Shown: positions 24,347 to 32,868 of the stretch, piece after piece
Numbering within the stretch: position 1 is the stretch's first letter
Layout of the letters: every line of letters begins with the position of its first letter
Assembly: GCF_001429045.1 (NCBI RefSeq)
Contig: NZ_LMHY01000005.1
Coordinates: 147,632-211,631 of the forward strand
DNA length: 64,000 nt
Source: Pseudomonas sp. Root71
GTDB lineage: Bacteria; Pseudomonadota; Gammaproteobacteria; Pseudomonadales; Pseudomonadaceae
Reading direction: 5' to 3'
Translations under genes and position numbers: made by a program
The notes under the pieces: model-generated
What the model was told of the DNA's origin: nothing
Databases searched by the model: none
Seen by the model: the letters and a program-made list of their open reading frames with translations, nothing else

Positions 24347-27259
24347 ATGCCGCTCGCCACGTTGATTCATCGCGCCAGTTTGCCCAGCCCGCAGGTGTCT
24401 GCGGAGCAAGCGCTAGGGCTGCTGGAAGAACATTACGGGTTCAGTGGCAGGTTGCAGGCCCTTGGCAGCCAGCAAGACCTGAACTACCGCGTCGACAGCG
24501 AGCGGGGACGTTTCGTCCTGAAAATCTGCCGTGGCGACTACTCGGTACTGGAACTCCAGGCACAACATGCCGGGCTCAAGCATCTGGGCGAACATCCCGA
24601 TGTACATGTGCCGCGTGTTATCACGGCGAAAAACGGTGCAGACCTGCTGTCGCTGGACGTGGATGGCCAGGCGGTCCACGTTCGCCTGCTCGACTACATC
24701 GAAGGCCAGCCGCTGACGAGCCTCGGTCGTTTCACCCCGACGGTGGTGTCCGGCTTCGGGCGCCTGTGTGGTGAAATGGACCTGGCCCTGGCGGATTTCG
24801 ACCATCCGGGGCTGGAGCGAACCCTGCAATGGGACGCCCGCCATGCTCACGCCCTGATCGCGCATTTGCTGCCGTTGATCAAGGATGAGGCCCAGCGCAA
24901 ATTGCTCATCGAAGCGTCCGCGCAAGCCGAGCGGCATTTGCAGCCACTGCAGGACAAACTGCCGGTGCAGGCCATTCACATGGACATCACCGACGACAAC
25001 GTGGTGTGGCAGCGCGATGCGCAGCGCCATTGGCAGCTGCAAGGCGTGATCGATTTCGGCGATCTGGTGCGCACCTGGCGCATTACCGATCTGTCGGTGA
25101 CCTGCGCAGCGCTGCTGCATCATGGCGAGGGCGATCCGTTCTGCATTTTGCCGGCAATCCAGGCCTATCACGCGGTCAACCCGTTGCAACACGAAGAACT
25201 GCTGGCGCTGTGGCCGCTGATTGTCGCCCGCGCGGCGGTGTTGGTGCTCAGCGGCGAACAGCAGATCAGCATCGATCCTGGCAATGCCTACAGCCGCGAC
25301 AATCTGGTCCATGAATGGGAAATCTTCCGTGTGGCCACGTCGGTGCCGTTGGCGCTGATGGAAGCGGCGATCCTCACCGCCGTCGGCCAGAACCTGCCCA
25401 CCATCGGCAGCGAAGGTTTCGCACCGCTGTTGCCGAACCTGGTGGGGCGAGAGTTCGCGCTGATAGACCTGGGCGTGCTCAGTCCGCATTTCGAGGCCGG
25501 GAATTGGGAGCAGGAGGGCGTCGATCAGCGCCTGCTGGATGAAGCGGCCGCGGCACATGGCCTGGCGGCCAGTCGTTATGGGCAATACCGCCTGTCCCAC
25601 ACCCGCCCGGACAGCGCAGCTGAACCGGACACTTGCCCGTTGCACGTCGAGTTGCGTGTGCCTCAGGGCACGGCGGTCGAAGCGCCGTTTGCCGGGGTGG
25701 TGCATCATCCATCGGCGGGCGTGCTGCAACTGGACGGCCCGCAATTGAGCGTGCGGCTTTGGGGCGTCACGCCGTCGCTGCACAGCGGCGCGGCCTTGGT
25801 CAAAGGCCAGGTACTGGGTTCGGTCAGCGGGCCATTGATCGTGCAGTTGTGCCGTGGCGCGTCGATCAATGCGCCGTTGTTCTGTACGCCTTCGCGCGCG
25901 GCGGCCTGGCAGGCGTTGTGCCCTTCGCCGGCGGCGTTGCTGGGTCTGGCCTGTGACGCCGAAGCCGAACTCGACGGCCCGACCTTGCTGGCCCGGCGCG
26001 ATGCCAGCTTCGCCCGCACGCAAAAACACTATTACGTCGACCCGCCGCGTATCGAGCGTGGCTGGCGCAACCATTTGATCGACATGCAGGGCCGCTCCTA
26101 CCTCGACATGCTCAACAATGTGGCGGTGCTGGGCCACGGCCATCCACGCATGGCCGCCGTTGCCAGCCGCCAGTGGTCGTTGCTCAACACCAACTCGCGC
26201 TTCAATTACGCAGCCGTGGCCGAGTTCTCCGAACGTTTGCTGAAGCTGTCCCCTGACGGCATGGATCGGGTGTTCCTGGTCAACAGCGGCAGCGAGGCCA
26301 ATGACCTGGCGATTCGCCTGGCGTGGGCCTACAGCGGCGGCCGCGACATGCTCAGTGTGCTGGAGGCCTATCACGGCTGGACGGTGGGCGCGGATTCGGT
26401 GTCGACCTCGATCGCCGACAACCCCAAGGCCTTGAGCAGCCGTCCGGACTGGGTACACCCGGTGACCGCGCCAAACACCTATCGCGGTGAATTCCGTGGC
26501 CCCGACAGCGCGCCGGATTACGTGCGCAGCGTCGAACACAACCTGGCGAAAATCGCCGAGCAGAATCGCCAACTGGCCGGGTTCATCTGCGAACCGGTGT
26601 ATGGCAATGCCGGCGGTATCTCGTTGCCCCCAGGCTATTTGAAACAAGTCTATGCCATGGTCCGGGCTCGGGGCGGCGTGTGCATCGCCGACGAAGTGCA
26701 GGTCGGCTACGGGCGCATGGGCGATTTCTTCTGGGGCTTCGAAGAACAGGGCGTGGTGCCGGACATCATCACCATGGCCAAGGGCATGGGCAACGGCCAG
26801 CCACTGGGCGCGGTCATCACCCGCCGGGAAATCGCCGAGGCGCTGGAAGCCGAAGGTTACTTCTTCTCGTCCGCAGGCGGCAGCCCGGTCAGTTGCCAGG
26901 TCGGCATGGCCGTGCTGGATGTGATGCAAGAAGAAAAACTCTGGGAGAACGCCCAGGTCGTGGGCGGGCATTTCAAGAAGCGCCTCGAAGCATTGATCGA
27001 TATTCATCCGTTAGTGGGCGCGGTGCACGGTTCCGGTTTCTATCTGGGTGTCGAACTGATCCGCAACCGCGAAACCCTGGAACCGGCCACCGAAGAAACC
27101 ACCGCACTGTGCGATCGTTTGCGTGAACTGGGGATCTTCATGCAGCCGACCGGCGATTACCTGAACATCCTCAAGATCAAGCCGCCGATGGTCACCTCGC
27201 GCCAAAGCGTGGATTTCTTCGTGGACATGCTGTCGAAGGTGCTCGCGGAGGGGCTGTAA
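24347..27259 (+). CDS. Three-domain fusion: APH-type kinase, M23-like domain, class III aminotransferase
   Basis: 970 aa. Residues ~15-330 are an aminoglycoside-phosphotransferase/homoserine-kinase-like domain (catalytic HMDITDDNVV, then VIDFGDLVRTW). Residues ~425-515 resemble the beta-sheet lysostaphin-like (M23) fold seen in related fusions (GTAVEAPFAGVVHHPSAGVLQLDG) but lack the metal-binding His motif, so this part is probably structural. Residues ~540-970 are a PLP class III aminotransferase or phospho-lyase: GHGHPRM, NSGSEANDLA, EAYHGW, ADEVQVGYGRMG, and PLP lysine in TMAKGMGNGQP (about 811). It resembles ethanolamine-phosphate/phosphohydroxylysine lyase-type enzymes joined to their kinase. 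Substrate unknown. Confidence 0.82.
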   Translation: MPLATLIHRASLPSPQVSAEQALGLLEEHYGFSGRLQALGSQQDLNYRVDSERGRFVLKICRGDYSVLELQAQHAGLKHLGEHPDVHVPRVITAKNGADLLSLDVDGQAVHVRLLDYIEGQPLTSLGRFTPTVVSGFGRLCGEMDLALADFDHPGLERTLQWDARHAHALIAHLLPLIKDEAQRKLLIEASAQAERHLQPLQDKLPVQAIHMDITDDNVVWQRDAQRHWQLQGVIDFGDLVRTWRITDLSVTCAALLHHGEGDPFCILPAIQAYHAVNPLQHEELLALWPLIVARAAVLVLSGEQQISIDPGNAYSRDNLVHEWEIFRVATSVPLALMEAAILTAVGQNLPTIGSEGFAPLLPNLVGREFALIDLGVLSPHFEAGNWEQEGVDQRLLDEAAAAHGLAASRYGQYRLSHTRPDSAAEPDTCPLHVELRVPQGTAVEAPFAGVVHHPSAGVLQLDGPQLSVRLWGVTPSLHSGAALVKGQVLGSVSGPLIVQLCRGASINAPLFCTPSRAAAWQALCPSPAALLGLACDAEAELDGPTLLARRDASFARTQKHYYVDPPRIERGWRNHLIDMQGRSYLDMLNNVAVLGHGHPRMAAVASRQWSLLNTNSRFNYAAVAEFSERLLKLSPDGMDRVFLVNSGSEANDLAIRLAWAYSGGRDMLSVLEAYHGWTVGADSVSTSIADNPKALSSRPDWVHPVTAPNTYRGEFRGPDSAPDYVRSVEHNLAKIAEQNRQLAGFICEPVYGNAGGISLPPGYLKQVYAMVRARGGVCIADEVQVGYGRMGDFFWGFEEQGVVPDIITMAKGMGNGQPLGAVITRREIAEALEAEGYFFSSAGGSPVSCQVGMAVLDVMQEEKLWENAQVVGGHFKKRLEALIDIHPLVGAVHGSGFYLGVELIRNRETLEPATEETTALCDRLRELGIFMQPTGDYLNILKIKPPMVTSRQSVDFFVDMLSKVLAEGL

Positions 27260-27286
27260 ACACATCCCCCTGTAAATGCGGGCCAA

Positions 27287-27407
27287 TGTGGGAGCGGCGG
27301 TGCGACGATTCGACTTGCTCGCGAAGAGGCCGGTATATCCGACGCAAATATTGCGCCTGGAATGCCGCTTTCGTCGGAACGCCGCCCGGAGCAAACCTGC
27401 TCCCACA
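27287..27407. repeat. Diverged REP pair
   Basis: TGTGGGAGCGGCGGTGCGAC (27287-27306) and CGGAGCAAACCTGCTCCCAC (27387-27406) are imperfect inverted arms; the interior TTTCGTCGGAACGCCGCC mirrors the interior of the pair at 9753-9858. Confidence 0.6.
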
Positions 27408-27431
27408 TGGATGGTGGTTTTAATTCGATTG

Positions 27432-27493
27432 ATATCGGCTTTTTATCGGTTGTTTTTGTAACGGAGGATGTAAGGTGCTTCAAAAGCCGATAT
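27432..27493. promoter_or_regulatory. Inverted repeat upstream of aguA
   Basis: ATATCGGCTTTT (27432-27443) and AAAAGCCGATAT (27482-27493) are perfect 12-bp inverted arms with 38 bp between; TTTATCGG follows both. It could be an operator for agmatine deiminase expression; no regulator gene is adjacent. Confidence 0.4.
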
Positions 27494-27581
27494 TTATCGG
27501 ATATAAAGTGGCCAGTCCACGGCGTGTACCAATGCGCTTCCATTTCTGTCAGGTATCAATGTCACTCCGGAGTCCTGAGCC

Positions 27582-28688
27582 ATGACCACGTTGAACAGCA
27601 CCCCTCGCGCCGACGGCTTCTACATGCCAGCCGAATGGGCACCCCAAACCCAGGCCTGGATGATCTGGCCCGAGCGCCCGGACAACTGGCGCCTGGGTGG
27701 CAAACCGGCACAAGCCGCCCACGTGGCAGTGGCCAAGGCCATCGCCCGCTTCGAACCGGTAACCGTGGCGGTTTCCGCCGGCCAGTACGAAAACGCCCGC
27801 GCCCGTCTGGATGTGCCGAATATTCGTGTGGTTGAAATGTCCAGTGACGACGCCTGGGTCCGCGACACCGGCCCGACCTTTGTCATCAATAACAAGGGTG
27901 AAGTCCGTGGCGTGAACTGGGATTTCAATTCGTGGGGCGGTTTTGACGGCGGCCTGTATTCGCCGTGGAACCGTGACTCGCAGGTCGGCGGCAAGATCCT
28001 CGAGATCGAGCGCAGCCCGCGCTACCGCACCGAAGGCTTCGTGCTGGAAGGCGGTTCGATTCACGTCGACGGCGAAGGTACCCTGATCACCACCGAAGAA
28101 TGCCTGCTCAACCGCAATCGCAACCCGCACATGAGTCGCGCAGAAATCGAAGCGGTCCTGAGTGCGAACCTGGCTGTGGATAAAATCATCTGGCTGCCGG
28201 ATGGCTTGTTCAACGACGAAACCGATGGCCATGTGGATAACTTCTGCTGCTACGTGCGCCCGGGTGAAGTGCTGCTGGCCTGGACCGATGATCCGCAAGA
28301 CCCGAACTACCCGCGCTGCCAGGCAGCGATGAAAGTGCTGCAAAGCAGCACCGACGCCAAGGGCCGCCCGTTCACGGTGCACAAGATGCCGACCCCGGGT
28401 CCGCTGTTTGCGACCGAGCAAGAGTGCGCCGGTGTCGATCCGGTCGACGGTACGCAGGAACGTAATCCGACTGTTCGCCTGGCCGGTTCCTACGTGAACT
28501 TCCTGATCGTCAACGGCGGCATCATCGCGCCGTGCTTTGACGATCCGCAGGATGGCCCGGCAAAGGAGATCTTGCAGAACCTGTTCCCGCAACATGAAGT
28601 GGTGATGGTGCCTGGTCGCGAACTGTTACTGGGGGGCGGCAATATTCACTGCCTTACCCAGCAACAACCCGCGCCGCACAAGGAGTGA
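27582..28688 (+). CDS. aguA: Agmatine deiminase
   Basis: 368 aa, the usual length. Guanidine-modifying fold: [13 protein letters not shown] (residues ~85-97), [22 protein letters not shown], the catalytic His in [11 protein letters not shown], and the nucleophile Cys357 in [13 protein letters not shown]. It converts agmatine to N-carbamoylputrescine in the arginine decarboxylase route to putrescine. aguB is not next to it. The order aguA near an OprD-family porin recalls PAO1 PA0292/PA0291. Confidence 0.93.
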   Translation: MTTLNSTPRADGFYMPAEWAPQTQAWMIWPERPDNWRLGGKPAQAAHVAVAKAIARFEPVTVAVSAGQYENARARLDVPNIRVVEMSSDDAWVRDTGPTFVINNKGEVRGVNWDFNSWGGFDGGLYSPWNRDSQVGGKILEIERSPRYRTEGFVLEGGSIHVDGEGTLITTEECLLNRNRNPHMSRAEIEAVLSANLAVDKIIWLPDGLFNDETDGHVDNFCCYVRPGEVLLAWTDDPQDPNYPRCQAAMKVLQSSTDAKGRPFTVHKMPTPGPLFATEQECAGVDPVDGTQERNPTVRLAGSYVNFLIVNGGIIAPCFDDPQDGPAKEILQNLFPQHEVVMVPGRELLLGGGNIHCLTQQQPAPHKE

Positions 28689-28758
28689 GTGAAGCCGTAA
28701 CAGCTTGAGTTGATTGCAAAATTCCTCAGGCTGTCGATCAGCCACCATTGTTGCACGG

Positions 28759-28791
28759 AGCCCGCGGCCCTACAGGCCTGCGGGCTTTTTT
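28759..28791 (+). terminator. Terminator downstream of aguA
   Basis: AGCCCGC and GCGGGCT form a stem, with extra pairing of GG/CC in the loop, followed by TTTTTT. Confidence 0.85.
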
Positions 28792-28819
28792 GTATCTACA
28801 AGGACACACTTCAGAAACC

Positions 28820-28836
28820 TTGGCACAGCTCTTGTA
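28820..28836 (+). promoter_or_regulatory. Sigma-54-type promoter
   Basis: TTGGCACAGCTCTTGTA matches the -24/-12 consensus TTGGCAC-N5-TTGCA with the correct spacing, except that the -12 GC is GT. It lies about 95 bp before the 71-aa gene at 28933. Confidence 0.4.
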
Positions 28837-28932
28837 TCTCTGCTGTTGTAACTCGGGGAGGGGGAGGACTTCGATGTTCTGTCATAAACCTTGGATAAGT
28901 TAGCCGCTCACAAACCGGGAGAGAGCGCTGAA

Positions 28933-29145
28933 ATGAACGCCGAAGTGAATGTTGTGGGCGAAAAGGCGTTGCATCCCCTGGCAGTAAATAGCGAATCGCT
29001 CCAGATCCTGGCGCACTGGTTCAAGTCCAATGGAATGCGTCAGATCAGCGAAACTGATCCGCGCCGGACGATGATCGAGCGTTACCCTGCTGGTTTATTC
29101 AGCGAAGCGGAACTGGATGCGTTGTGGGATGTGATGGAAGGATAA
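28933..29145 (+). CDS. Small conserved hypothetical protein, 70 aa
   Basis: 70 residues from ATG 28933, chosen because GGGAGAG lies 8-14 bases upstream. It contains SLQILAHWFKSNGMRQISETDPRRTMIERYPAGLFSEAELDALWDVMEG; the last block resembles a short helical module ending in an acidic tail. No cysteines or membrane segment. It is bracketed by the aguA terminator and its own terminator, so it is transcribed alone. Function unknown. Confidence 0.65.
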   Translation: MNAEVNVVGEKALHPLAVNSESLQILAHWFKSNGMRQISETDPRRTMIERYPAGLFSEAELDALWDVMEG

Positions 29146-29170
29146 GAAGAAAAACAACGGATTGAACAAG

Positions 29171-29203
29171 AAAAGCGCTGCCGGGATGGCAGCGCTTTTT
29201 TTT
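29171..29203 (+). terminator. Terminator of the 70-aa gene
   Basis: AAAGCGCTGCC and GGCAGCGCTTT form a strong stem around GGAT, followed by a run of T. Confidence 0.9.
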
Positions 29204-29366
29204 GCCCGCCGATTCATGCAATCACCAAGACCTCACAGGGTTTTGTGAGGCAACCATTCGACCGATTCAAGCAACAGACTGAAAGCCAATCCGGCGTTTT
29301 TCCGGGGCCGCTGCGGCACTAACCTGCCGACATCGAATTTTCCTGAATTTCTGTCGGAGCTTTCCC

Positions 29367-30038
29367 ATGATCCTGCATTACATCTACGACCCCTTGTGCG
29401 GTTGGTGCTACGGCGCCAAACCGCTGGTGCAAGCCGCCCAGGCTGTGCTGCCCGTGATTGCACACGGTGGCGGCATGATGACGGGGGCCAATCGGCAAAA
29501 GGTTTCGCCACAACTGCGCAATTACGTCATGCCTCACGACCGGCGCATCGCCGAATACAGCGGGCAGCCGTTCGGTGAAGCCTATTTCGAAGGGTTGCTG
29601 CGTGATCACAGCGCCGTGTTCGACTCGGAGCCACCCATCGCTGCGGTGCTGGCTGCCGAGCAAATGACCGGTCGCGGGCTGGAGTTGCTGGGGAAATTGC
29701 AAAGTGCTCACTACGTTGAGGGGCGCCGCATCGCCGACGAGTCGGTACTGTTTGAACTTGCCCAGGGCATGGGGCTGGACCGCGAAGCCTTCGAAAAAGC
29801 CTTCAGGTCGGCCGACACCGAAGGCCATATCAGGAACAGCCGTGCTCTTCTGGCCAAGGTCGGCGGGCAGGGCTTTCCGACCCTGGCGCTTGAGCACGAT
29901 GACCAATTCACCCTGATCGATATCGGGCCATGGCTAGGCAAGCCCCAGGCATTTGCGCAGTGGCTGGGTCAGTCGCTACCTGATCAGGGGGCATCCATTT
30001 CCGTAGCAGCCTGTGGCCTCAATGGCTGCGATGATTGA
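29367..30038 (+). CDS. DsbA-family thioredoxin-fold protein (CGWC)
   Basis: 223 aa. The active site is DPLCGWCYGAKP (residues 8-19) at the very N-terminus with no signal peptide, so it is cytoplasmic, like FrnE/2-hydroxychromene isomerase-related DsbA proteins. The cis-proline region is GGQGFPTLALE (~170-180). The C-terminal tail has two further cysteines (ACGLNGCDD). Likely a thiol oxidoreductase; partner unknown. Confidence 0.8.
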   Translation: MILHYIYDPLCGWCYGAKPLVQAAQAVLPVIAHGGGMMTGANRQKVSPQLRNYVMPHDRRIAEYSGQPFGEAYFEGLLRDHSAVFDSEPPIAAVLAAEQMTGRGLELLGKLQSAHYVEGRRIADESVLFELAQGMGLDREAFEKAFRSADTEGHIRNSRALLAKVGGQGFPTLALEHDDQFTLIDIGPWLGKPQAFAQWLGQSLPDQGASISVAACGLNGCDD

Positions 30039-30174
30039 ATATTCCTGCCGCGTAAAGCCATTTCTTAGACGGTTTTCGCCTGTTTTTAGAAGATTCATGA
30101 AATTGACACATCGTTGAGGGCGCAGCTACGATTCGGCCCAACGCCTGTGGCCGACTGCCACGATCAACAATTAT

Positions 30175-30214
30175 AAAAAGGCCCGCCGCGAGAAATCGTG
30201 GGCGGGCCTTTTTG
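30175..30214 (+). terminator. Strong terminator hairpin
   Basis: AAAAAGGCCCGCC and GGCGGGCCTTTTT are perfect inverted arms (13 bp) around a 13-14 base loop, between the DsbA-like gene and the porin gene. The porin promoter must lie within the next ~85 bp or upstream of this hairpin. Confidence 0.85.
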
Positions 30215-30299
30215 TTTTCGCCATGAAAAAAGAGCGCGATAGCGCCGTTTCGGCCGTTCGACACAGCGCGTATCAACCGGAAATAAGGAAAAGAACACG

Positions 30300-31586
30300 A
30301 TGTTGAACAAGCGAATCAGCCTGATCGCTCTGGGGATGTTGAGTGCGACACAGGCCATGGCGAACGACCAGGCCGAATCCAAGGGTTTTGTTGAAGACAG
30401 CAGCCTCAAAGTGCTGCTGCGTAATGCTTACATGAACCGTGACTACAAAGACGGCAACCCGGATAAATCCGAGTGGGGCCAGGCGGCCATCGGCACGTTC
30501 TCGTCCGGCTTCACCCAAGGCACAGTCGGTGTGGGGGTGGACGCTTTCGGCCTGTACGCCCTGAACCTGGAACGCAGCGAGGACCGTAGCGGCGCGCAAG
30601 GCATCGATTTCTTCAAGAAGGGCGACAGCGGCCAACCGGCCGACGACCTGTCCAAGGGCGGCGCGGCGATCAAGTTCCGCCTGTCCAGCACCACCCTGAC
30701 CTACGGCGACCAGATGCCGGCCCTGCCGGTGCTGAACTACGACAACTCGCGCCTGCTGCCGGAAAGCTACACCGGCACCTTGATCACCTCCAAAGAGATC
30801 AATGGCCTGCAACTGGACGCCGGTCGCTTCACCGCCGAGTCGCGCAAAAGCGCCGAAGGCCGTGACAGCGGTGGCTTGAAGTCGATCAACGTATTGGGCG
30901 GTAGCTACCAGTTCACCGAGCAATTCAAGGCTGCGCTGTACGCTTCCGACGTCGAAGATGTGCTGAAGAAGCAATACGTGAACGCCAACTACGTGTTCCC
31001 GATCGACAAGGATCAGTCCCTGACCCTGGACTTCAACGGCTACCGCACCAAGCTGGAAGATTCCTACGTCCGCGAAAACGGTATCACCGGCGACGACAAC
31101 AAGATCTGGAGCCTGGCGGCCACCTTCATCACCGGCCCGCACTCGTTCACCCTCGCTCACCAGCGCAGCACCGGCGACAGCAACCTGGGCTACGCCTACG
31201 GCGGCTACCAGAAAGACCAGGGTCGCATCGGCGACGGCGGCAACACCATCTACCTGGCGAACTCCTACTGGTCCGACTTCAACGCCGAAGACGAACGCAG
31301 CTGGCAGGTCGGCTACGGCCTGGACTTCAGCACCTTCGGTGTACCGGGCCTGAGCTACAACGTGGCCTACGTGCGCGGTGACAACATCACCACCTCCACC
31401 AGCGAAGGCGGCACCGAGCGCGAAATCTTCAACCAGATCAAATACGTCGTCCAAAGCGGCCCGGCCAAAGACCTCAGCGTAAAACTGCGCAGCTCCGTCC
31501 TGCGTGTGTCGCAGAAGTCGAGTGAGTACAACGTCAGCGGCAATGAAGTGCGTGTGTTTGTGGATTACCCGATCAATATTTTCTGA
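30300..31586 (+). CDS. OprD-family outer-membrane porin, possibly OprE
   Basis: 428 aa. Signal peptide MLNKRISLIALGMLSATQAMA (cleavage near 21-22), then an OprD-type beta barrel: GFVEDSSLKVLLRNAYMNRDY, SEWGQAAIGTFSSGFTQGTVGVGVDAFGLY, and repeated aromatic-ended strands to the terminal VFVDYPINIF, with C-terminal Phe as barrel assembly signal. It allows uptake of small solutes. Nearness to aguA matches oprE in PAO1 from memory; the exact substrate cannot be set from sequence. Confidence 0.88.
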   Translation: MLNKRISLIALGMLSATQAMANDQAESKGFVEDSSLKVLLRNAYMNRDYKDGNPDKSEWGQAAIGTFSSGFTQGTVGVGVDAFGLYALNLERSEDRSGAQGIDFFKKGDSGQPADDLSKGGAAIKFRLSSTTLTYGDQMPALPVLNYDNSRLLPESYTGTLITSKEINGLQLDAGRFTAESRKSAEGRDSGGLKSINVLGGSYQFTEQFKAALYASDVEDVLKKQYVNANYVFPIDKDQSLTLDFNGYRTKLEDSYVRENGITGDDNKIWSLAATFITGPHSFTLAHQRSTGDSNLGYAYGGYQKDQGRIGDGGNTIYLANSYWSDFNAEDERSWQVGYGLDFSTFGVPGLSYNVAYVRGDNITTSTSEGGTEREIFNQIKYVVQSGPAKDLSVKLRSSVLRVSQKSSEYNVSGNEVRVFVDYPINIF

Positions 31587-31632
31587 TGATGGGTTGTGGT
31601 ATCGAGGTCTGATGCAAGGCTGAGAAAAAAGA

Positions 31633-31661
31633 AGAAGCCCCGACTGGTTCGGGGCTTTTTT
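31633..31661 (+). terminator. Terminator of the porin gene
   Basis: AGAAGCCCCGA and TCGGGGCTTTTTT (stem AGCCCCGA/TCGGGGCT) with a short loop and a T-run. Confidence 0.85.
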
Positions 31662-31703
31662 GTGCTGTTGATGTGCTCATGTCGTCAAAACTCGATTTTG
31701 GTA

Positions 31704-31825
31704 ACACGTCTTCCGAACGTGTCGTCTGCGGCGACATGTTCGGAAGACGTGTCGCAAAAAGTGAAAAATTGCGACACGTCTTAGCACTTCAAATCGATTG
31801 CTCGCATATACGGCAATGCCGTATA
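31704..31825. promoter_or_regulatory. Operator region of the higBA-type operon
   Basis: Two features: a 21-bp inverted repeat with one mismatch (31704-31724 and 31732-31752, core CGTCTTCCGAACGTGTCG) with a third half-site GCGACACGTCTT at 31771-31782; and a perfect palindrome, TATACGGCAATGCCGTATA (31807-31825), ending 9 bp before the toxin start. The latter is placed as an antitoxin autoregulatory operator over the promoter or start. Confidence 0.6.
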
Positions 31826-31834
31826 GTTGGGTCC

Positions 31835-32152
31835 ATGTTCACGATTATCGAAACCGAAATTTTCAAGCGTTATGCTGAATCCATCTGGGACGATGGCGAA
31901 CGTCATGAATTCATTACCTGGCTGGCGGCTAATCCGCTGGCCGGCGATGTGGTTCCTGGCAGCGGTGGTCTTCGCAAGGTCCGTTGGTCCCGTAACGGGA
32001 TGGGCAAACGAGGCGGTACCCGTGTCATTTACTACAACACGCTTTCTGAAGGCTCAATCTGGTTGTTAATCGCCTACACCAAGGCGAAGTTCGACAATTT
32101 ACCCGCGGCCTTCCTCAAGCAACTGAAGGAGGAAATCAGCAATGGTCAATGA
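31835..32152 (+). CDS. higB: HigB-type (RelE superfamily) toxin
   Basis: 105 aa from ATG 31835 (MFTIIETEIF); the frame is open further upstream but has no coding character and would cover the operator. RelE-fold features: FKRYAESIWDD, EFITWLAANPLAGDVVPGSGGLRKVRWSRNGMGKRGGTRVIYYN, then LLIAYTKAKFDNLP, the pattern of HigB-2-like mRNA interferases. The gene order toxin-then-antitoxin is typical of hig loci. It overlaps the antitoxin gene by 11 bases. Confidence 0.85.
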   Translation: MFTIIETEIFKRYAESIWDDGERHEFITWLAANPLAGDVVPGSGGLRKVRWSRNGMGKRGGTRVIYYNTLSEGSIWLLIAYTKAKFDNLPAAFLKQLKEEISNGQ

Positions 32153-32426
32153 ACTGGAGCAATTCCAGCAGGACTTGCTGGACTCTGTGCGTCAAATGAA
32201 AGCAGGCAAAGCCGCTCGCGTGACAGAGGTGCCGTTGTCTACGGCAGCTGAAGCACGGGCCAAAGTCGGTGTATCTCAAAGTGCATTCGCCAAGCTGATT
32301 GGAGTCAGTTTGCGAACGTTGCAGGATTGGGAGCAGGGGCGGCGGCAACCGACGGGAGCAGCGCAGACGCTGTTGCGTGTGGCGAGTCAGCATCCTGAGG
32401 CATTGCGTGACCTTCAAGCGATTTAG
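32142..32426 (+). CDS. higA: HigA-type helix-turn-helix antitoxin
   Basis: 94 aa. N-terminal region (LEQFQQDLLDSVRQMKAGKAAR) probably binds the toxin; the C-terminal Xre-type HTH is RAKVGVSQSAFAKLIGVSLRTLQDWEQGRRQPTGAAQTLL (~37-76). It neutralises the HigB-like toxin and, with it, represses the operon at the palindrome upstream. AAGGAGG before its start lies within the toxin gene. Confidence 0.88.
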   Translation: MVNELEQFQQDLLDSVRQMKAGKAARVTEVPLSTAAEARAKVGVSQSAFAKLIGVSLRTLQDWEQGRRQPTGAAQTLLRVASQHPEALRDLQAI

Positions 32427-32457
32427 CTAAGAAGGCAAACTCCATTCTCAACACATC

Positions 32458-32479
32458 GCCGACTTTTGAGAAAGTCGGC
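32458..32479 (+). terminator. Hairpin downstream of higA
   Basis: GCCGACTTT and AAAGTCGGC form a perfect 9-bp stem around TGAG. Only a weak T-run follows, so termination is likely but not certain. Confidence 0.45.
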
Positions 32480-32646
32480 AGGTTTCTCGATGGGCGCCAG
32501 TACTTTGCATGCCTTCTCTTTAATTCATTACACCACGTAACGAATGAAGTTCCCGCCCCCACCTTTATCCCCTCCCGCCAACCCCATACATTCATCTCCA
32601 ACGCCTCTCCCATCATCCCGACGGGAAGGTCACTGGAGTTGTCCTC

Positions 32647-32868
32647 ATGCCTTTCGTAACCGTACGCATCACCCGCGATGGCGTTACCACAGAGCAGAAA
32701 GCTCAGGTTATTGCCGAGATCACTGAAACACTGGAGCGCGTGCTCAATAAACGCCCTGACCTGACCCACATCGTGATCGAGGAAGTCGACACCGATAACT
32801 GGGGTTACGCCGGCATCACCACCACCCAGTACCGCAAGCAACTGGCCGAGACGCAAGGGCAGTCATGA
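32647..32868 (+). CDS. 4-oxalocrotonate tautomerase-family protein
   Basis: 73 aa. After Met removal, Pro1 is exposed (MPFVTVRITRDGVTTEQKAQVIAEI), the catalytic base of tautomerases; then VLNKRPDLTHIVIEEVDTDNWGYAG. It is similar to small tautomerases that act on keto-enol substrates or dehalogenate; substrate unknown. The stop overlaps the following DsbA-like gene by 4 bases, and an SDR gene follows, suggesting one operon. Confidence 0.85.
   Translation: MPFVTVRITRDGVTTEQKAQVIAEITETLERVLNKRPDLTHIVIEEVDTDNWGYAGITTTQYRKQLAETQGQS

Larger units (their letters stand above)
27260..27581. other. Intergenic region upstream of aguA
   Basis: It contains a diverged REP pair and a 12-bp inverted repeat, both listed separately. 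Nothing else coding is seen. Confidence 0.5.

Noticed and set aside
24413..27007. 864-codon antisense frame opposite the kinase-aminotransferase gene
   Set aside because: Composition is rich in His, Gln and Arg with no domain; it mirrors the high-GC third codon positions of the real gene.
30273..31454. 393-codon minus-strand frame
   Set aside because: Antisense shadow of the porin gene; the real gene has a signal peptide and a C-terminal Phe.
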